NCBI RefSeq assembly: GCF_027922045.1
Contig: NZ_BSEX01000004.1
Coordinates: forward strand, 1 to 64,000
Source of the DNA: Microbacterium terregens
GTDB taxonomy: Bacteria > Pseudomonadota > Alphaproteobacteria > Sphingomonadales > Sphingomonadaceae
Length of the DNA: 64,000 nt
Direction: 5' to 3'
Shown: piece by piece, positions 45,264 to 54,697 of the stretch
Layout: each line of letters starts with the position of its first letter
Position numbering within the stretch: position 1 is the first letter of the stretch
Made by a program: the position numbers and the translations under genes
The notes under the pieces: generated by a model
Database searches by the model: none
The model's input: only the letters and a program-made list of their open reading frames with translations
What the model was told of the DNA's origin: nothing

Positions 45264-47870
45264 ATGGCCGACGCACTCCGTTCCCCCGACCAGCCTCCCG
45301 CGCCGATCCTGCGCAGCGACTATCGCGCGCCGGACTGGCAGGTGTCGGAGATCGCGCTAGACTTCGACCTCGATCCGGCACGCACGGTGGTGCGCGCGAA
45401 GCTGCACGTGACGCGCAACGGCGACCACGACCGGCCGCTCCGCCTCGACGGCGACGGGCTCCAGCCGCTGTCGGTGGGGATCGACGGGGTGGCCGGCAGC
45501 AACGACCGCTGGCGCATGGACGGCGACGCGCTGGTGGTCGACCTCGACGGCAAGGCCCATGTCGTGGAGACGGAGGTCGCGATCGCGCCGGAACGCAACA
45601 CCCAGCTGATGGGGCTCTATGCCTCGGGCGGGAACCTGTGCACCCAGTGCGAGGCGGAGGGCTTCCGCCGCATCACCTTCTTCCCCGACCGGCCCGACGT
45701 GCTCGCGCGCTATTCGGTGCGCATGACTGCCGACAAGGCGCGCTTCCCGGTGCTGCTCGCCAACGGCGATCCGATCGCGCACGGCGACCTGGAAGACGGA
45801 CGCCACTGGGCGGAGTGGCACGACCCCTTCCCCAAGCCCTCCTACCTCTTCGCGCTGGTGGCGGGCGACCTGGTTGCCAACCGCGCCACCTTCGTCACGG
45901 CAAGCGGACGCGAGGTGCAGCTCGCCATCTGGGTGCGGGAGAAGGACCTCGCCAAGACCGATCACGCGCTCGACGCGCTCAAGACGTCGATGGCCTGGGA
46001 CGAACGCGTCTATGGCCGCGAATACGACCTGGACGTGTTCAACATCGTCGCCGTCGACGACTTCAACTTCGGCGCGATGGAGAACAAGGGCCTCAACATC
46101 TTCAACTCGCGCTACATCCTGGCCGATCCGGACACCGCGACCGACCACGACTATGACGCGATCGCTGCCGTCGTGGCGCACGAGTATTTCCACAACTGGT
46201 CGGGCAACCGCGTCACCTGCCGCGACTGGTTCCAGCTGTCGCTGAAAGAGGGCTTCACCGTCTTCCGCGACCAGGGCTTCTCCGCCGACCAGGGCTCGGC
46301 CGCGGTCAAGCGGATCGAGGACGTACGCTCCCTGCGCGCGGCCCAGTTCCCGGAGGACGCGGGTCCGCTCGCGCATCCGATCCGCCCGGACAGCTATCTG
46401 GAAATCTCCAACTTCTACACCGCCACCATCTACAACAAGGGCGCGGAAGTGGTGCGGATGCTCCACACCATCCTGGGCCCGCAGCGCTTCCGCGCCGGCA
46501 CCGACCTCTATTTCGAGCGCTTCGACGGCACCGCCGCCACCTGCGAGGACTTCGTCGCCTCCATGGAGGAGGCGAACGGGGTCGACCTCGCCCAATTCCG
46601 CCGCTGGTATTCGCAGGCCGGGACGCCGCGGGTCACCGCCACGCTGGAGCACGAGCCGGGCGGCGGCACCGCGACGCTGCACCTCGGCCAGGCGGTTCCG
46701 CCCACGCCCGGCCAGCCGCACAAGCTGCCGATGGTGCTGCCGCTCAAGCTGCGGCTGTTCGGCGGCAACACCGGCCGGCCGCTCGGCGACGAGCAGCTGG
46801 TGTTGCTGTCGGACGCGGAGGCGACGCTGCGCTTCGAGGCGGTCACCGAGCGGCCGGTGCTGTCGATCAACCGCGGCTTTTCCGCACCGGTGATCGTGGA
46901 CACGAACCGGACGCCTGCGGACCTGGGCTTCCTCTCAGGCCACGACGACGATCCCTTCGCGCGCTACGAGGCGATGCAGCAGCTGATGCTCGACACGCTC
47001 GTCGCGTCGGTGGCGAGCGGGCGCGGCGACCATGGCGCGGTGGTGGATGCCGTGCGCGAGACGCTGCGCAACCCGGACCTCGACCGCGCCTTTGTCGCGG
47101 AGGCAGTGCTGCTCCCTTCCGACAACTTCATCGGCGACCAGCTCCCGATCGTCGATCCGGACGCAATCTTCCGCGCGCGGGAAGCCCTGCGCCGCGACAT
47201 CGGCCGCGCCCTCGAACGCGACTGGCGCCAGGCTTATGAGGATACGCGCGGCGGTGCGTTCGAATATTCGCCCGAGGCCAAAGGAAAGCGCCGCCTGAAG
47301 ACGGTCGCGCTCGGCTATCTCGCCGCCTCGGGCGCGCCCGACATCGGCGAGCTCGCCTTCGCCCAGTTCGAGCAGGCGGACAACATGACGGACCGCCAGG
47401 GCGCGCTGATGACGCTGGTGAACGGCCCCGGGGACCAGCGGGTCGCAGCGCTCGACATCTTCTACAATCGCTACCGCGACAATCCGCTGGTGCTCGACAA
47501 GTGGTTCTCGACCCAGGCGCTGTCGACCCGCGACGACACGCCCGAGCGGGTGGAGGAACTCGCCGGCCACCGCGACTTTACCCTGGCCAACCCCAACCGC
47601 GCGCGCGCGCTGGTGGGTGCGTTCGGGGTCAACCAGCGCGCCTTCCACGCAGCCGACGGCCGCGGCTATCGCTTCTTCGTGCAGCAGCTGATCGCGCTCG
47701 ATCGGCTGAACCCGCAGACGGCGGCCAAGATGATGCCGCCGCTCGGCCGCTGGCGCCGCTTCGATCCCACCCGTCAGCAGGCGATGCGCGCCGCGCTGGA
47801 GCAAATCCTCGCCTCGCCCGGCCTGTCCAAGGACATGCTCGAGCAGGTGAGCAAGAGCCTCGCCGCCTGA
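45264..47870 (+). CDS. pepN: Aminopeptidase N (M1 family)
   Basis: An 868-residue cytoplasmic aminopeptidase. The substrate-recognition motif GAMENKGLN (around 271) is followed by the zinc motif HEYFHNW (around 307) with the third ligand Glu 19 residues on (LSLKEGFTVFRDQ). N-terminal beta domain and C-terminal helical repeat domain have the expected length for proteobacterial PepN. ATG 45264 is in the position expected from homologues (RSDYRAPDWQVSEIALDFDL). It precedes the M49 gene by 32 nt, so the two may be co-transcribed. Confidence 0.97.
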   Translation: MADALRSPDQPPAPILRSDYRAPDWQVSEIALDFDLDPARTVVRAKLHVTRNGDHDRPLRLDGDGLQPLSVGIDGVAGSNDRWRMDGDALVVDLDGKAHVVETEVAIAPERNTQLMGLYASGGNLCTQCEAEGFRRITFFPDRPDVLARYSVRMTADKARFPVLLANGDPIAHGDLEDGRHWAEWHDPFPKPSYLFALVAGDLVANRATFVTASGREVQLAIWVREKDLAKTDHALDALKTSMAWDERVYGREYDLDVFNIVAVDDFNFGAMENKGLNIFNSRYILADPDTATDHDYDAIAAVVAHEYFHNWSGNRVTCRDWFQLSLKEGFTVFRDQGFSADQGSAAVKRIEDVRSLRAAQFPEDAGPLAHPIRPDSYLEISNFYTATIYNKGAEVVRMLHTILGPQRFRAGTDLYFERFDGTAATCEDFVASMEEANGVDLAQFRRWYSQAGTPRVTATLEHEPGGGTATLHLGQAVPPTPGQPHKLPMVLPLKLRLFGGNTGRPLGDEQLVLLSDAEATLRFEAVTERPVLSINRGFSAPVIVDTNRTPADLGFLSGHDDDPFARYEAMQQLMLDTLVASVASGRGDHGAVVDAVRETLRNPDLDRAFVAEAVLLPSDNFIGDQLPIVDPDAIFRAREALRRDIGRALERDWRQAYEDTRGGAFEYSPEAKGKRRLKTVALGYLAASGAPDIGELAFAQFEQADNMTDRQGALMTLVNGPGDQRVAALDIFYNRYRDNPLVLDKWFSTQALSTRDDTPERVEELAGHRDFTLANPNRARALVGAFGVNQRAFHAADGRGYRFFVQQLIALDRLNPQTAAKMMPPLGRWRRFDPTRQQAMRAALEQILASPGLSKDMLEQVSKSLAA

Positions 47871-47902
47871 TCTCCTGGACTCCACCACCAAGGTTGTTTG
47901 TT

Positions 47903-49594
47903 ATGCGTTTTCCGCTTCTCGTTGCCCTGCTTGCCACCACCGCCTGCACGCAGGCCCAGAGCGTTTCCCCGCAGTCCGCGACCGCGTTGAAACCCATCCC
48001 GTCCACGACCGAGGACGACGGCTATTCGGTGGAGGCGCAGCGCGCCAAGATCGCGCGGGTCGACATTGCACCCGACACCGGCTTCCTCTCGGCCGAGGAG
48101 CGCCAGGTGGTGAACCTGCTGATCCAGGCATCCGACCTGATGACGCCGATCTACCTGCGCCAGCGCTCGGTCCACAATCCGGAGACACGGCTCGTGATTT
48201 CGCGCATGCGCCGCGCGGATCAGCCGCTGATCCTCGACTGGTTCGACGCCAACCTGGGTCCTTGGGACGATTTCGCCGAGCTGCGCCCCTTCTGGGGGGA
48301 CCAGCCGATGCCGGAGGGTGCGGGCTTCTACCCCGAGGACCTGACCCGCGAGGAGTTCGACGCCTATGTCGCCCGGCACCCGGCGGAGAAGGCGGCGCTC
48401 ACCAGCCTCTACACGGTGGTCCGCCGTGACGGCACCAAGCTGAAGGCGGTGCCCTATTCGGTGGAGTATCGCGAATGGCTGGAGCCGGCGGCCAAGCTGC
48501 TCGAGCAGGCGGCGGCCGTCACCACGAACGCCAGCCTCAAGCGCTTCCTCACCCTGCGTGCCAAGGCGTTCCGGACCGACGACTATTTCGAGTCGGAGCT
48601 CGCCTGGATGGACCTGAAGGATACGCCGATCGAGGTCGCGATCGGGCCGTACGAGGTCTATACCGACCGCCTCTATGGCGCGAAGGCAGCGTTCGAGAGC
48701 TTCGTGACGATCAAGGACCCTGAGGAGTCCGCCGCGCTCGACAAGTACAAGCACTACCTGCGCGACATGGAAGCGAACCTGCCGGTCGACGCGCGCTACA
48801 AGAACTTCACGCGCGGGTTTGAATCACCGATCGCAGTGGCGGAACAGGTGCGCGGCGGCGGGGACAACGAGCATGGCGGCCGCACCATCGCCTTCAACCT
48901 GCCCAATGACGAGCGCGTGCGCGAAGCCAAGGGCGCGAAGAAGGTCATCCTCTCCAACGTGCTGGGCGCCAAGTACGACCGCATCCTGGCCCCCATGGCG
49001 CCGCTGGTGCTGGTGCCGGACCAGGCGGGGCTGGTGGCCAAGAAGTACATGCAGCTCGAAACCCTGTTCCACGAACTGTCGCACAGCCTGGGGCCGGGCA
49101 ACATCACGCTGAACGGCCGCAAGACGAGCGTGAACGCGGAGCTGAAGGAACAGGCCTCCGGGCTGGAAGAGGCCAAGGCCGACGTCATGGGGGTCTGGAA
49201 CATCCTGTTCATGATGAACAAGGGCGAGCTGCCGGTCGCGGAGAAGCCGCAGCTGTTCTCGACCTATCTGGCGGGCGTGTTCCGCGCGATGCGCTTCGGC
49301 ACGGCCGAGGCGCATGGCCGCGGGGCCGCGATGCAATACGGCTACCTGCGCGACAAGGGCGCGTTCGCCTGGGATGCAAATGCCGGCCGCTTCCGCATCG
49401 ACGACGCCAAGATGGAAGCGGGGCTGCGCGACCTGCTCCGCGACATGATCGTGGTGCAGGGCAATGGCGACTATGCGGGCGCCAAGGCGATGCTGTCGCG
49501 CTGGCAGCAACTCGATGCCGATGCGCAGAAGGTCGTCGGCACCATGGCCGCGATCCCGGTCGACATCCAGCCGATCTACCCGACCCGGATCTGA
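47903..49594 (+). CDS. M49-family peptidase (dipeptidyl-peptidase III-like)
   Basis: A 563-residue exported enzyme. The leader MRFPLLVALLATTAC may be a lipoprotein signal, although TTAC is a poor lipobox. The catalytic domain carries LFHELSHSLGPG (around 387) and LEEAKADVMG (around 419), matching the two zinc motifs of DPP III (HEXXGH and EExxAD). The first is a five-residue HEXXH version, one residue shorter than in most M49 enzymes. Substrate recognition would be of short peptides. It ends near a terminator and faces the AI-2E transporter gene. Confidence 0.85.
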   Translation: MRFPLLVALLATTACTQAQSVSPQSATALKPIPSTTEDDGYSVEAQRAKIARVDIAPDTGFLSAEERQVVNLLIQASDLMTPIYLRQRSVHNPETRLVISRMRRADQPLILDWFDANLGPWDDFAELRPFWGDQPMPEGAGFYPEDLTREEFDAYVARHPAEKAALTSLYTVVRRDGTKLKAVPYSVEYREWLEPAAKLLEQAAAVTTNASLKRFLTLRAKAFRTDDYFESELAWMDLKDTPIEVAIGPYEVYTDRLYGAKAAFESFVTIKDPEESAALDKYKHYLRDMEANLPVDARYKNFTRGFESPIAVAEQVRGGGDNEHGGRTIAFNLPNDERVREAKGAKKVILSNVLGAKYDRILAPMAPLVLVPDQAGLVAKKYMQLETLFHELSHSLGPGNITLNGRKTSVNAELKEQASGLEEAKADVMGVWNILFMMNKGELPVAEKPQLFSTYLAGVFRAMRFGTAEAHGRGAAMQYGYLRDKGAFAWDANAGRFRIDDAKMEAGLRDLLRDMIVVQGNGDYAGAKAMLSRWQQLDADAQKVVGTMAAIPVDIQPIYPTRI

Positions 49595-49600
49595 CCGGAT

Positions 49601-49625
49601 GGGGAGGCGTATCCGTCGCCTCCCC
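49601..49625. terminator. Hairpin between convergent genes
   Basis: GGGGAGGCG (49601-49609) pairs perfectly with CGCCTCCCC (49617-49625) around a 7-nt loop and is followed by TCTTCC. It can serve the M49 gene and, from the other strand, the AI-2E transporter gene. Confidence 0.6.
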
Positions 49626-49634
49626 TCTTCCGCC

Positions 49635-50732
49635 TCAAGCCTGTGCCTGCGCTTCGTCTTCTTCGTTCATCCGGATGCCTGCCTTGGCGGCACGCTCCGA
49701 CTCCCGCTCCAGCGCGACCTTGATCATCGCCACCATCGGATCGGCGAGCGCGAGGCCCAGGATGCCGAACAGCGTCGATGCCAGGATCTGCGAGGACAGC
49801 GTCAGCGCCGGCGGCAGGTCCACCGTGCGGCGGGCCACGATCGGCAGCAGCACATAGCCGTCGAAGGTCTGCACCACGAAATAGATGACGATCGCCCACA
49901 GCCCGGTGTCGACGCCGGCGCTGAAGCCCACCGCCACCATCAGCACGCCGCTGATGAACGCGCCGATGTTGGGGATGAAGGCGAGCAAGCCCGTGATGAT
50001 GCCCAGCAGCAGCGCCATGGGCACGCCGGCGATCCACAGCAGCAGCCAGGTGAGCACGCCTTCGAACAGCATTCCGGCCAGCCGGCCTGCGAGCAGCCGG
50101 CGCATGGTCGTGGCCATGCGGTTGATGGTGACGGCAAACTCGGCGCGATTGCCGACCGGCACCATCCACTGAAGGCCGCGGTCGTAGATGCGCGGCTCCA
50201 TCGCCACGAACAGCCCGATGACCATGATCATGAACAGGCTGGTGAACGCGCCGAACACCGTTCCTACCGCGGAGGTGAGCCGGCCCACCGATCCCATCGC
50301 CTGCTGGACGATCCCGCTCAGGTCGGATCGCCCGGGCATCAGGCCCATGCCGTTCGCCCAGGCGATCAGGCGGTTGCCCTGGACTTCCAGGGTGGAGCGC
50401 AACTGCTCGGCCTGGGCGGCGATCTGGACGCCGGTGAGGTAGAAGGTGCCGAGGATGAAGGCGAGGGCCAGCAGCACCACGATCATCAGCCGCAGCCCAC
50501 GCCCGATCGGCAGCACGCGCCCGAGCAGCCGCACCCCGCCGTCCAGCATCGCGGCGAACACCAGCCCGCCGAAGATGATGAGCAGCGGCTGGATCAGCAG
50601 CACCACCAGGCCGGCGGCGATCGCCAGGCCGAACCAGACCGAGGCACGGCGCAGCTCCGCCCGCACCAGCGGATCGCGCAGCTCGTTCGGGCCGGGCGCG
50701 CGCTCGACCTCCACCCCCTCGTTCTTGCTCAT
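49635..50732 (-). CDS. AI-2E/PerM-family transporter
   Basis: A 365-residue membrane protein with about eight helices and a central soluble segment. Family markers are LLIQPLLIIFGGLVFAAML, GRLAGMLFEGVLTWLLLWI and the conserved GLLAFIPNIGAFISGVLM (around 232-249), followed by DGYVLLPIVARRTVDLPP. Family members include autoinducer exporters and sodium/proton antiporters; the substrate here is unknown. Its ATG overlaps the lepB stop. It ends a five-gene coupled run. Confidence 0.88.
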   Translation of the reverse strand: MSKNEGVEVERAPGPNELRDPLVRAELRRASVWFGLAIAAGLVVLLIQPLLIIFGGLVFAAMLDGGVRLLGRVLPIGRGLRLMIVVLLALAFILGTFYLTGVQIAAQAEQLRSTLEVQGNRLIAWANGMGLMPGRSDLSGIVQQAMGSVGRLTSAVGTVFGAFTSLFMIMVIGLFVAMEPRIYDRGLQWMVPVGNRAEFAVTINRMATTMRRLLAGRLAGMLFEGVLTWLLLWIAGVPMALLLGIITGLLAFIPNIGAFISGVLMVAVGFSAGVDTGLWAIVIYFVVQTFDGYVLLPIVARRTVDLPPALTLSSQILASTLFGILGLALADPMVAMIKVALERESERAAKAGIRMNEEDEAQAQA

Positions 50733-51598
50733 TGGGCGCGTTCCGGATGCAGCGAGGTTCCCGCACGGCCACTACGCAGCGAGGACCACCAGGTCAGCGG
50801 ATTCAGGCTCGTCGTTCCGTCGAGCGAGAAGGTGATGAATTCGGCGCGACCGCCGATATTCTCCCAGGGCACGGGACCACCCAGCCCCTGGTCCGCCAGC
50901 GAGAAGCGGCTGTCGGCGCTGTTGTCGCGATTGTCCCCCATCAGGAAGACGTGGTCGGCAGGTACCGTGATCGGCCCGAAATTGTCGCCGATCGAGCCCT
51001 GTACCGCGTCAATCGTGTCATAGGATCGCCCGTTGGGCAGCGTCTCGCGATAGATCGGCAGGCGGCAGAATGCTTCGCCCGCTGCATTGCGCACCTGCGC
51101 ATCGGGATACTGCCCCGCGGGGCAGTGGGTGTTGGCGTCGACCGGGATCATCCGGTCGCCAGCCGCATGCCGCTCGACCGGCTTGCCGTTGAGGTAGAGC
51201 ATGCCGCCTGACACCTGCACCCGGTCACCCGGCAGGCCGATCACGCGCTTGATATAGTCGGTCTTGGTGCCCGGCGGCGTCACGATCACGACGTCGCCAC
51301 GTTCCGGCAGGCTGCCGAACAGCCGGCCGTGGAAAAAGGGCAGCAGGTGGAAGGCGGGGGTGACGAACGAATAGCCATAGGGGTACTTGGTCACCACCAG
51401 GCGATCGCCGACCAGCAGCCCCGGCATCATCGATTCCGACGGGATGTAGAAGGGCTTGGCCACCAGGCTGTGAAAGCCGAGCACGGCCAGGACCAGCACC
51501 AGCAGGTTGCGGATCTCCGCCCCCCAGTCTGTGGGTCGACGCGTCGTTTTGGACGGCTGGTGGGTTTCGGACGGCAGCGCCAGGTCCTCTCCGGTCAT
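50729..51598 (-). CDS. lepB: Signal peptidase I
   Basis: A 289-residue inner-membrane protease that removes Sec and Tat signal peptides. A hydrophilic N-terminal stretch precedes the membrane helix ([16 protein letters not shown], 31-46). Catalytic Ser 56 lies in IPSESMMPG and Lys 117 in [10 protein letters not shown], with box [12 protein letters not shown] near 220. Its ATG overlaps the acpS stop, and its stop overlaps the transporter start. In many alphaproteobacteria rnc and era follow lepB; they are absent here. Confidence 0.96.
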   Translation of the reverse strand: MTGEDLALPSETHQPSKTTRRPTDWGAEIRNLLVLVLAVLGFHSLVAKPFYIPSESMMPGLLVGDRLVVTKYPYGYSFVTPAFHLLPFFHGRLFGSLPERGDVVIVTPPGTKTDYIKRVIGLPGDRVQVSGGMLYLNGKPVERHAAGDRMIPVDANTHCPAGQYPDAQVRNAAGEAFCRLPIYRETLPNGRSYDTIDAVQGSIGDNFGPITVPADHVFLMGDNRDNSADSRFSLADQGLGGPVPWENIGGRAEFITFSLDGTTSLNPLTWWSSLRSGRAGTSLHPERAQ

Positions 51599-52014
51599 CG
51601 GACTTCCTGCTGGGCGCCGGGCAGCGCCTCGATGATAACGAACGCCTGCGCCCAGGGATGGTCGTCGGTGAGCGTCAGGTGAATCTTGGGGACGTGCCCC
51701 GGCGGGATCAACGCATCGAGCGCCGCCTTGGCTCCGCCCGAAAGCGCCAGCGTCGGCGCTCCCGAAGGCGCGTTGACCACGCCGATGTCGCGCATGAACA
51801 CGCCGCGGTTGAAGCCGGTGCCGACCGCCTTCGAAAAGGCCTCCTTGGCGGCGAAGCGCTTAGCGAAGGTCCCGGCGCGGGTGAACGGCCGGCGTGCGGC
51901 CTTGGCCTGCTCCACGTCGGTGAAGACGCGCTGGATGAACCGCTCACCGAACCGGTCGAGCGAATTCTGGATGCGCTCGATGTTGCAGAGGTCGGAGCCG
52001 AGCCCGACGATCAC
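51595..52014 (-). CDS. acpS: Holo-[acyl-carrier-protein] synthase
   Basis: A 139-residue enzyme transferring phosphopantetheine from CoA to ACP. The Mg-binding Asp 8 is in [15 protein letters not shown], and [14 protein letters not shown] (around 51-64) holds the catalytic Glu and Lys. The start codon is GTG at 52014 in a GTGA overlap with pdxJ. The pdxJ-acpS-lepB order is standard. Confidence 0.96.
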   Translation of the reverse strand: MIVGLGSDLCNIERIQNSLDRFGERFIQRVFTDVEQAKAARRPFTRAGTFAKRFAAKEAFSKAVGTGFNRGVFMRDIGVVNAPSGAPTLALSGGAKAALDALIPPGHVPKIHLTLTDDHPWAQAFVIIEALPGAQQEVR

Positions 52015-52739
52015 CGCGCCGCGTCCATCAGCGCGCGCATCCGCGCGACCACGGGCGCAAGGCCGTCGAAGATCGCCTCGCCGACCAGGAAGTGTCCGAT
52101 GTTGAGCTCGCGGACCTGGGGAATGGCGGCGATCGGCACGACATTGTCGAAGGTTAGGCCGTGGCCGGCGTGCACCTCGATGCCGTTCTTGGCGGCCAGC
52201 GCCGCGGCGTCAGCAAGCCGCTTGAGCTCGACTTCCCGGGCGGCCTCGTCCAGCTCCGCATAGCGGCCGGTGTGGAGCTCGACCACCGGCGCCCCCAGCC
52301 GGACCGCGGCGTCGATCTGCGCCGCCTCGGGCTCGATGAACAGCGACACGCGGATACCCGCATCCCGCAGCGACGCCACCATGGGCGCCAGGGAATCGAA
52401 CTGACCGGCGGCGTCCAGTCCGCCCTCGGTGGTGCGCTCCTCGCGCTTCTCGGGCACGATGCAGGCGGCATGGGGACGATGGCGCAGCGCAATGCCGAGC
52501 ATCTCCTCGGTCGCCGCCATCTCCAGGTTCAGCGGCACCGGCAGCTCGGCGGAGAGGCGCGCGATGTCCGCGTCGGTAATGTGCCGGCGATCCTCCCGCA
52601 GGTGCGCGGTGATGCCCTGGGCACCGGCCTCTGCCGCCAGCAGCGCCGCGCGCACGGGATCGGGATAGCCGCTGCCGCGCGCGTTCCGGACGGTCGCGAC
52701 ATGGTCGATGTTGACGCCCAGGCGGATCGGCCCCGTCAC
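52011..52739 (-). CDS. pdxJ: Pyridoxine 5'-phosphate synthase
   Basis: A 242-residue TIM-barrel enzyme condensing 1-deoxyxylulose 5-phosphate with 3-amino-2-oxopropyl phosphate to give PNP. Signature blocks are [16 protein letters not shown] (5-20), [13 protein letters not shown] (41-53), [13 protein letters not shown] (around 65), [10 protein letters not shown] and [12 protein letters not shown] (around 188). It starts with GTG 52739 in a GTGA overlap with pyrE. The frame upstream to 53372 is a shadow of pyrE. Confidence 0.97.
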   Translation of the reverse strand: MTGPIRLGVNIDHVATVRNARGSGYPDPVRAALLAAEAGAQGITAHLREDRRHITDADIARLSAELPVPLNLEMAATEEMLGIALRHRPHAACIVPEKREERTTEGGLDAAGQFDSLAPMVASLRDAGIRVSLFIEPEAAQIDAAVRLGAPVVELHTGRYAELDEAAREVELKRLADAAALAAKNGIEVHAGHGLTFDNVVPIAAIPQVRELNIGHFLVGEAIFDGLAPVVARMRALMDAAR

Positions 52740-53320
52740 GCCGCGGCCCTGCTCCCCGGCTTGATCGCAGGGATCGCCGCCAGTTCCGGCGGCAGGGCGT
52801 CCGCCTCGTAGCTCGGGACCTCCAGCCGGATCAGCGGATAGAAGGGCACGCCCAGATCCGCCTGGCCGTTGGAGCGGTCCACGAGTGCCGCAGCCGCAAC
52901 GACCTGGCCGCCCGCCGCGCGAATCGCCGCGATCGCTTCGCGTGACGAGAGTCCGGTGGTGACGACGTCCTCCATCATCAGCACGCGCGTGCCCGGATCG
53001 AGGCGGAAGCCGCGGCGCAGTTCGAACGTGCCGGTCGGCCGCTCCAGGAACATCGCCGGGCGGCCGAGCGACCGGCCCATCTCGTGCCCCGCGATGACGC
53101 CGCCCATGGCGGGCGAAACCACCGCGTCGATCGCGCTGCGCACGTCGCTCGGCAAGCGCGCGACGAGTTCGTCCGCCAGCCGTGCACCCCGCCTGGGATC
53201 CATCAGCACCCGCGCGCACTGGAGATAGCGTGCGCTGTGGCGCCCGGAGGAGAGAATGAAATGCCCTTCCAGCAGGGCCTCGGCCGCGCGGAATTCCGCC
53301 AGGATGTCGTCGTCTGTCAT
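52736..53320 (-). CDS. pyrE: Orotate phosphoribosyltransferase
   Basis: A 194-residue enzyme converting orotate and PRPP to OMP in pyrimidine synthesis. The PRPP-binding motif is [14 protein letters not shown] (around 116-129). [16 protein letters not shown] (19-34) and [14 protein letters not shown] (around 69) are the other conserved blocks. ATG 53320 gives the normal length, and the much longer frame to 55009 is antisense to coxB/coxA. It heads the pyrE-pdxJ-acpS-lepB-transporter unit and diverges from coxB. Confidence 0.96.
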   Translation of the reverse strand: MTDDDILAEFRAAEALLEGHFILSSGRHSARYLQCARVLMDPRRGARLADELVARLPSDVRSAIDAVVSPAMGGVIAGHEMGRSLGRPAMFLERPTGTFELRRGFRLDPGTRVLMMEDVVTTGLSSREAIAAIRAAGGQVVAAAALVDRSNGQADLGVPFYPLIRLEVPSYEADALPPELAAIPAIKPGSRAAA

Positions 53321-53485
53321 GGTCGAGGCTCTCTCTAGGCGCAGCCGTGCGGCGCGGCAATCGGCGCGGCAAAAAGAGGCGGTACGCGCTTGAGGCACGG
53401 CAAAACGCTGCCTATACCCCTCAACTGGGCCTTTTTTCGGGGTTCCGGATGCGCAAGCCCGCGCGACAAAAACGGGTGGATGGGG

Positions 53486-54694
53486 ATGCGAATGGCTGGA
53501 ATGGGGCTTTCCGGACTGAAGCTGGCCTTGCTGGGTGCCAGTCTGGCGCTGGCAGCGGGCGGCCATGCGACGACGCCCGCGGTGCCGGCGAGCACAGGCA
53601 CGCAGGCAGCGGCACCGCAAGTGGGGGCGCCGCCTCCCGGTTCCGCAGAAGCCCAGCCCGACGGCAGCGTCACGCCTCCGGCCACCGCCGGTGCGGCCCA
53701 GCCGGCCGGAGCCGTCGCCGATCCCACGCTCAACGCCGATGGCAGCCCGAAGCTTCGCCCGACCGAGAACAAGGGCCAGCCGAGCCCGCGCGTGCTCGGC
53801 ATCCAGAACCAGGTGACGCCCAACGGCGAGGAGGCGGCCCGCTTCCACAACAACCTGCTGATGCCGGTCGTCACGCTGATCGTCCTGCTGGTGCTCGCGC
53901 TGCTCGTGTGGGTGGTGATCCGCTATCGCGCGGCCGCCCACCCCAATCCGTCGCGCACCTCGCACAACACCACCATCGAGATCCTGTGGACCGCGGTGCC
54001 GGTGCTGATCCTGGCCGTGTTCGCCGTACCCTCGATCCGGCTGCTCGCCCATCAGTTCAAGCCTGCACCCGACAACGCGGTGACGCTGAAGGCGATCGGC
54101 AATCAGTGGTTCTGGACCTACGAATATCCGGACAACGGCGGCGTGTCGGTGACCGCCAACATGCTCAAGGAGCGTGACCAGGTCGCACCCGGCCAGCGCT
54201 ATCGCACCGATGCCGACGGCCCGCGCCTGCTCGCCACCGACAACCGCATCGTGCTGCCGGTCGGCGTGCCGATCCGGCTGATCACCACCGCCAACGACGT
54301 GATCCACAGCTGGGCAATCCCGTCCTTCTGGGTGAAGCTCGATGCGATCCCCGGCCGGGTGAACGAGACCAGCTTCACCATCAAGGAGCCGGGCGTCTAT
54401 TTCGGCCAGTGCTCCGAACTGTGCGGCGCGCGCCACGCCTATATGCCGATCGCCATCGACGCGGTTTCCCCGGCCGAGTTCGCCGCCTGGATCCGCGCCA
54501 AGGGCGGCACCATGCCGGGTGCTGCCCAACCCTCCACCGCCGCGCCGGCGCAGCCTTCGGCCGACCATGTCGACGACACCGCGACCCCGCCGACGGGCGG
54601 TGACGGTCCGACCGTCAACGCGACCGAAACCGCCACTCCCGTCACCCAGGGCGCAACCGGCAACCCGGCCGGCGCCGGCAACGTGGATCAGTAA
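53486..54694 (+). CDS. coxB: Cytochrome c oxidase subunit II
   Basis: A 402-residue (approximately) subunit carrying the CuA site that takes electrons from cytochrome c. A signal or first helix (LSGLKLALLGASLALAAG) is followed by a roughly 90-residue Ala/Pro/Gly-rich linker. Two membrane helices follow (LLMPVVTLIVLLVLALLVW; ILWTAVPVLILAVFAVPS), then the CuA domain with VIHSWAIPS and GQCSELCGARHAYM (near 308). The C-terminal tail of about 55 residues is again low-complexity Pro/Thr/Ala. ATG 53480, 53486 and 53492 are all in frame; 53486 or 53492 fits the GGTGGA/GGGG Shine-Dalgarno best. Confidence 0.93.
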   Translation: MRMAGMGLSGLKLALLGASLALAAGGHATTPAVPASTGTQAAAPQVGAPPPGSAEAQPDGSVTPPATAGAAQPAGAVADPTLNADGSPKLRPTENKGQPSPRVLGIQNQVTPNGEEAARFHNNLLMPVVTLIVLLVLALLVWVVIRYRAAAHPNPSRTSHNTTIEILWTAVPVLILAVFAVPSIRLLAHQFKPAPDNAVTLKAIGNQWFWTYEYPDNGGVSVTANMLKERDQVAPGQRYRTDADGPRLLATDNRIVLPVGVPIRLITTANDVIHSWAIPSFWVKLDAIPGRVNETSFTIKEPGVYFGQCSELCGARHAYMPIAIDAVSPAEFAAWIRAKGGTMPGAAQPSTAAPAQPSADHVDDTATPPTGGDGPTVNATETATPVTQGATGNPAGAGNVDQ

Positions 54695-54697
54695 GCC

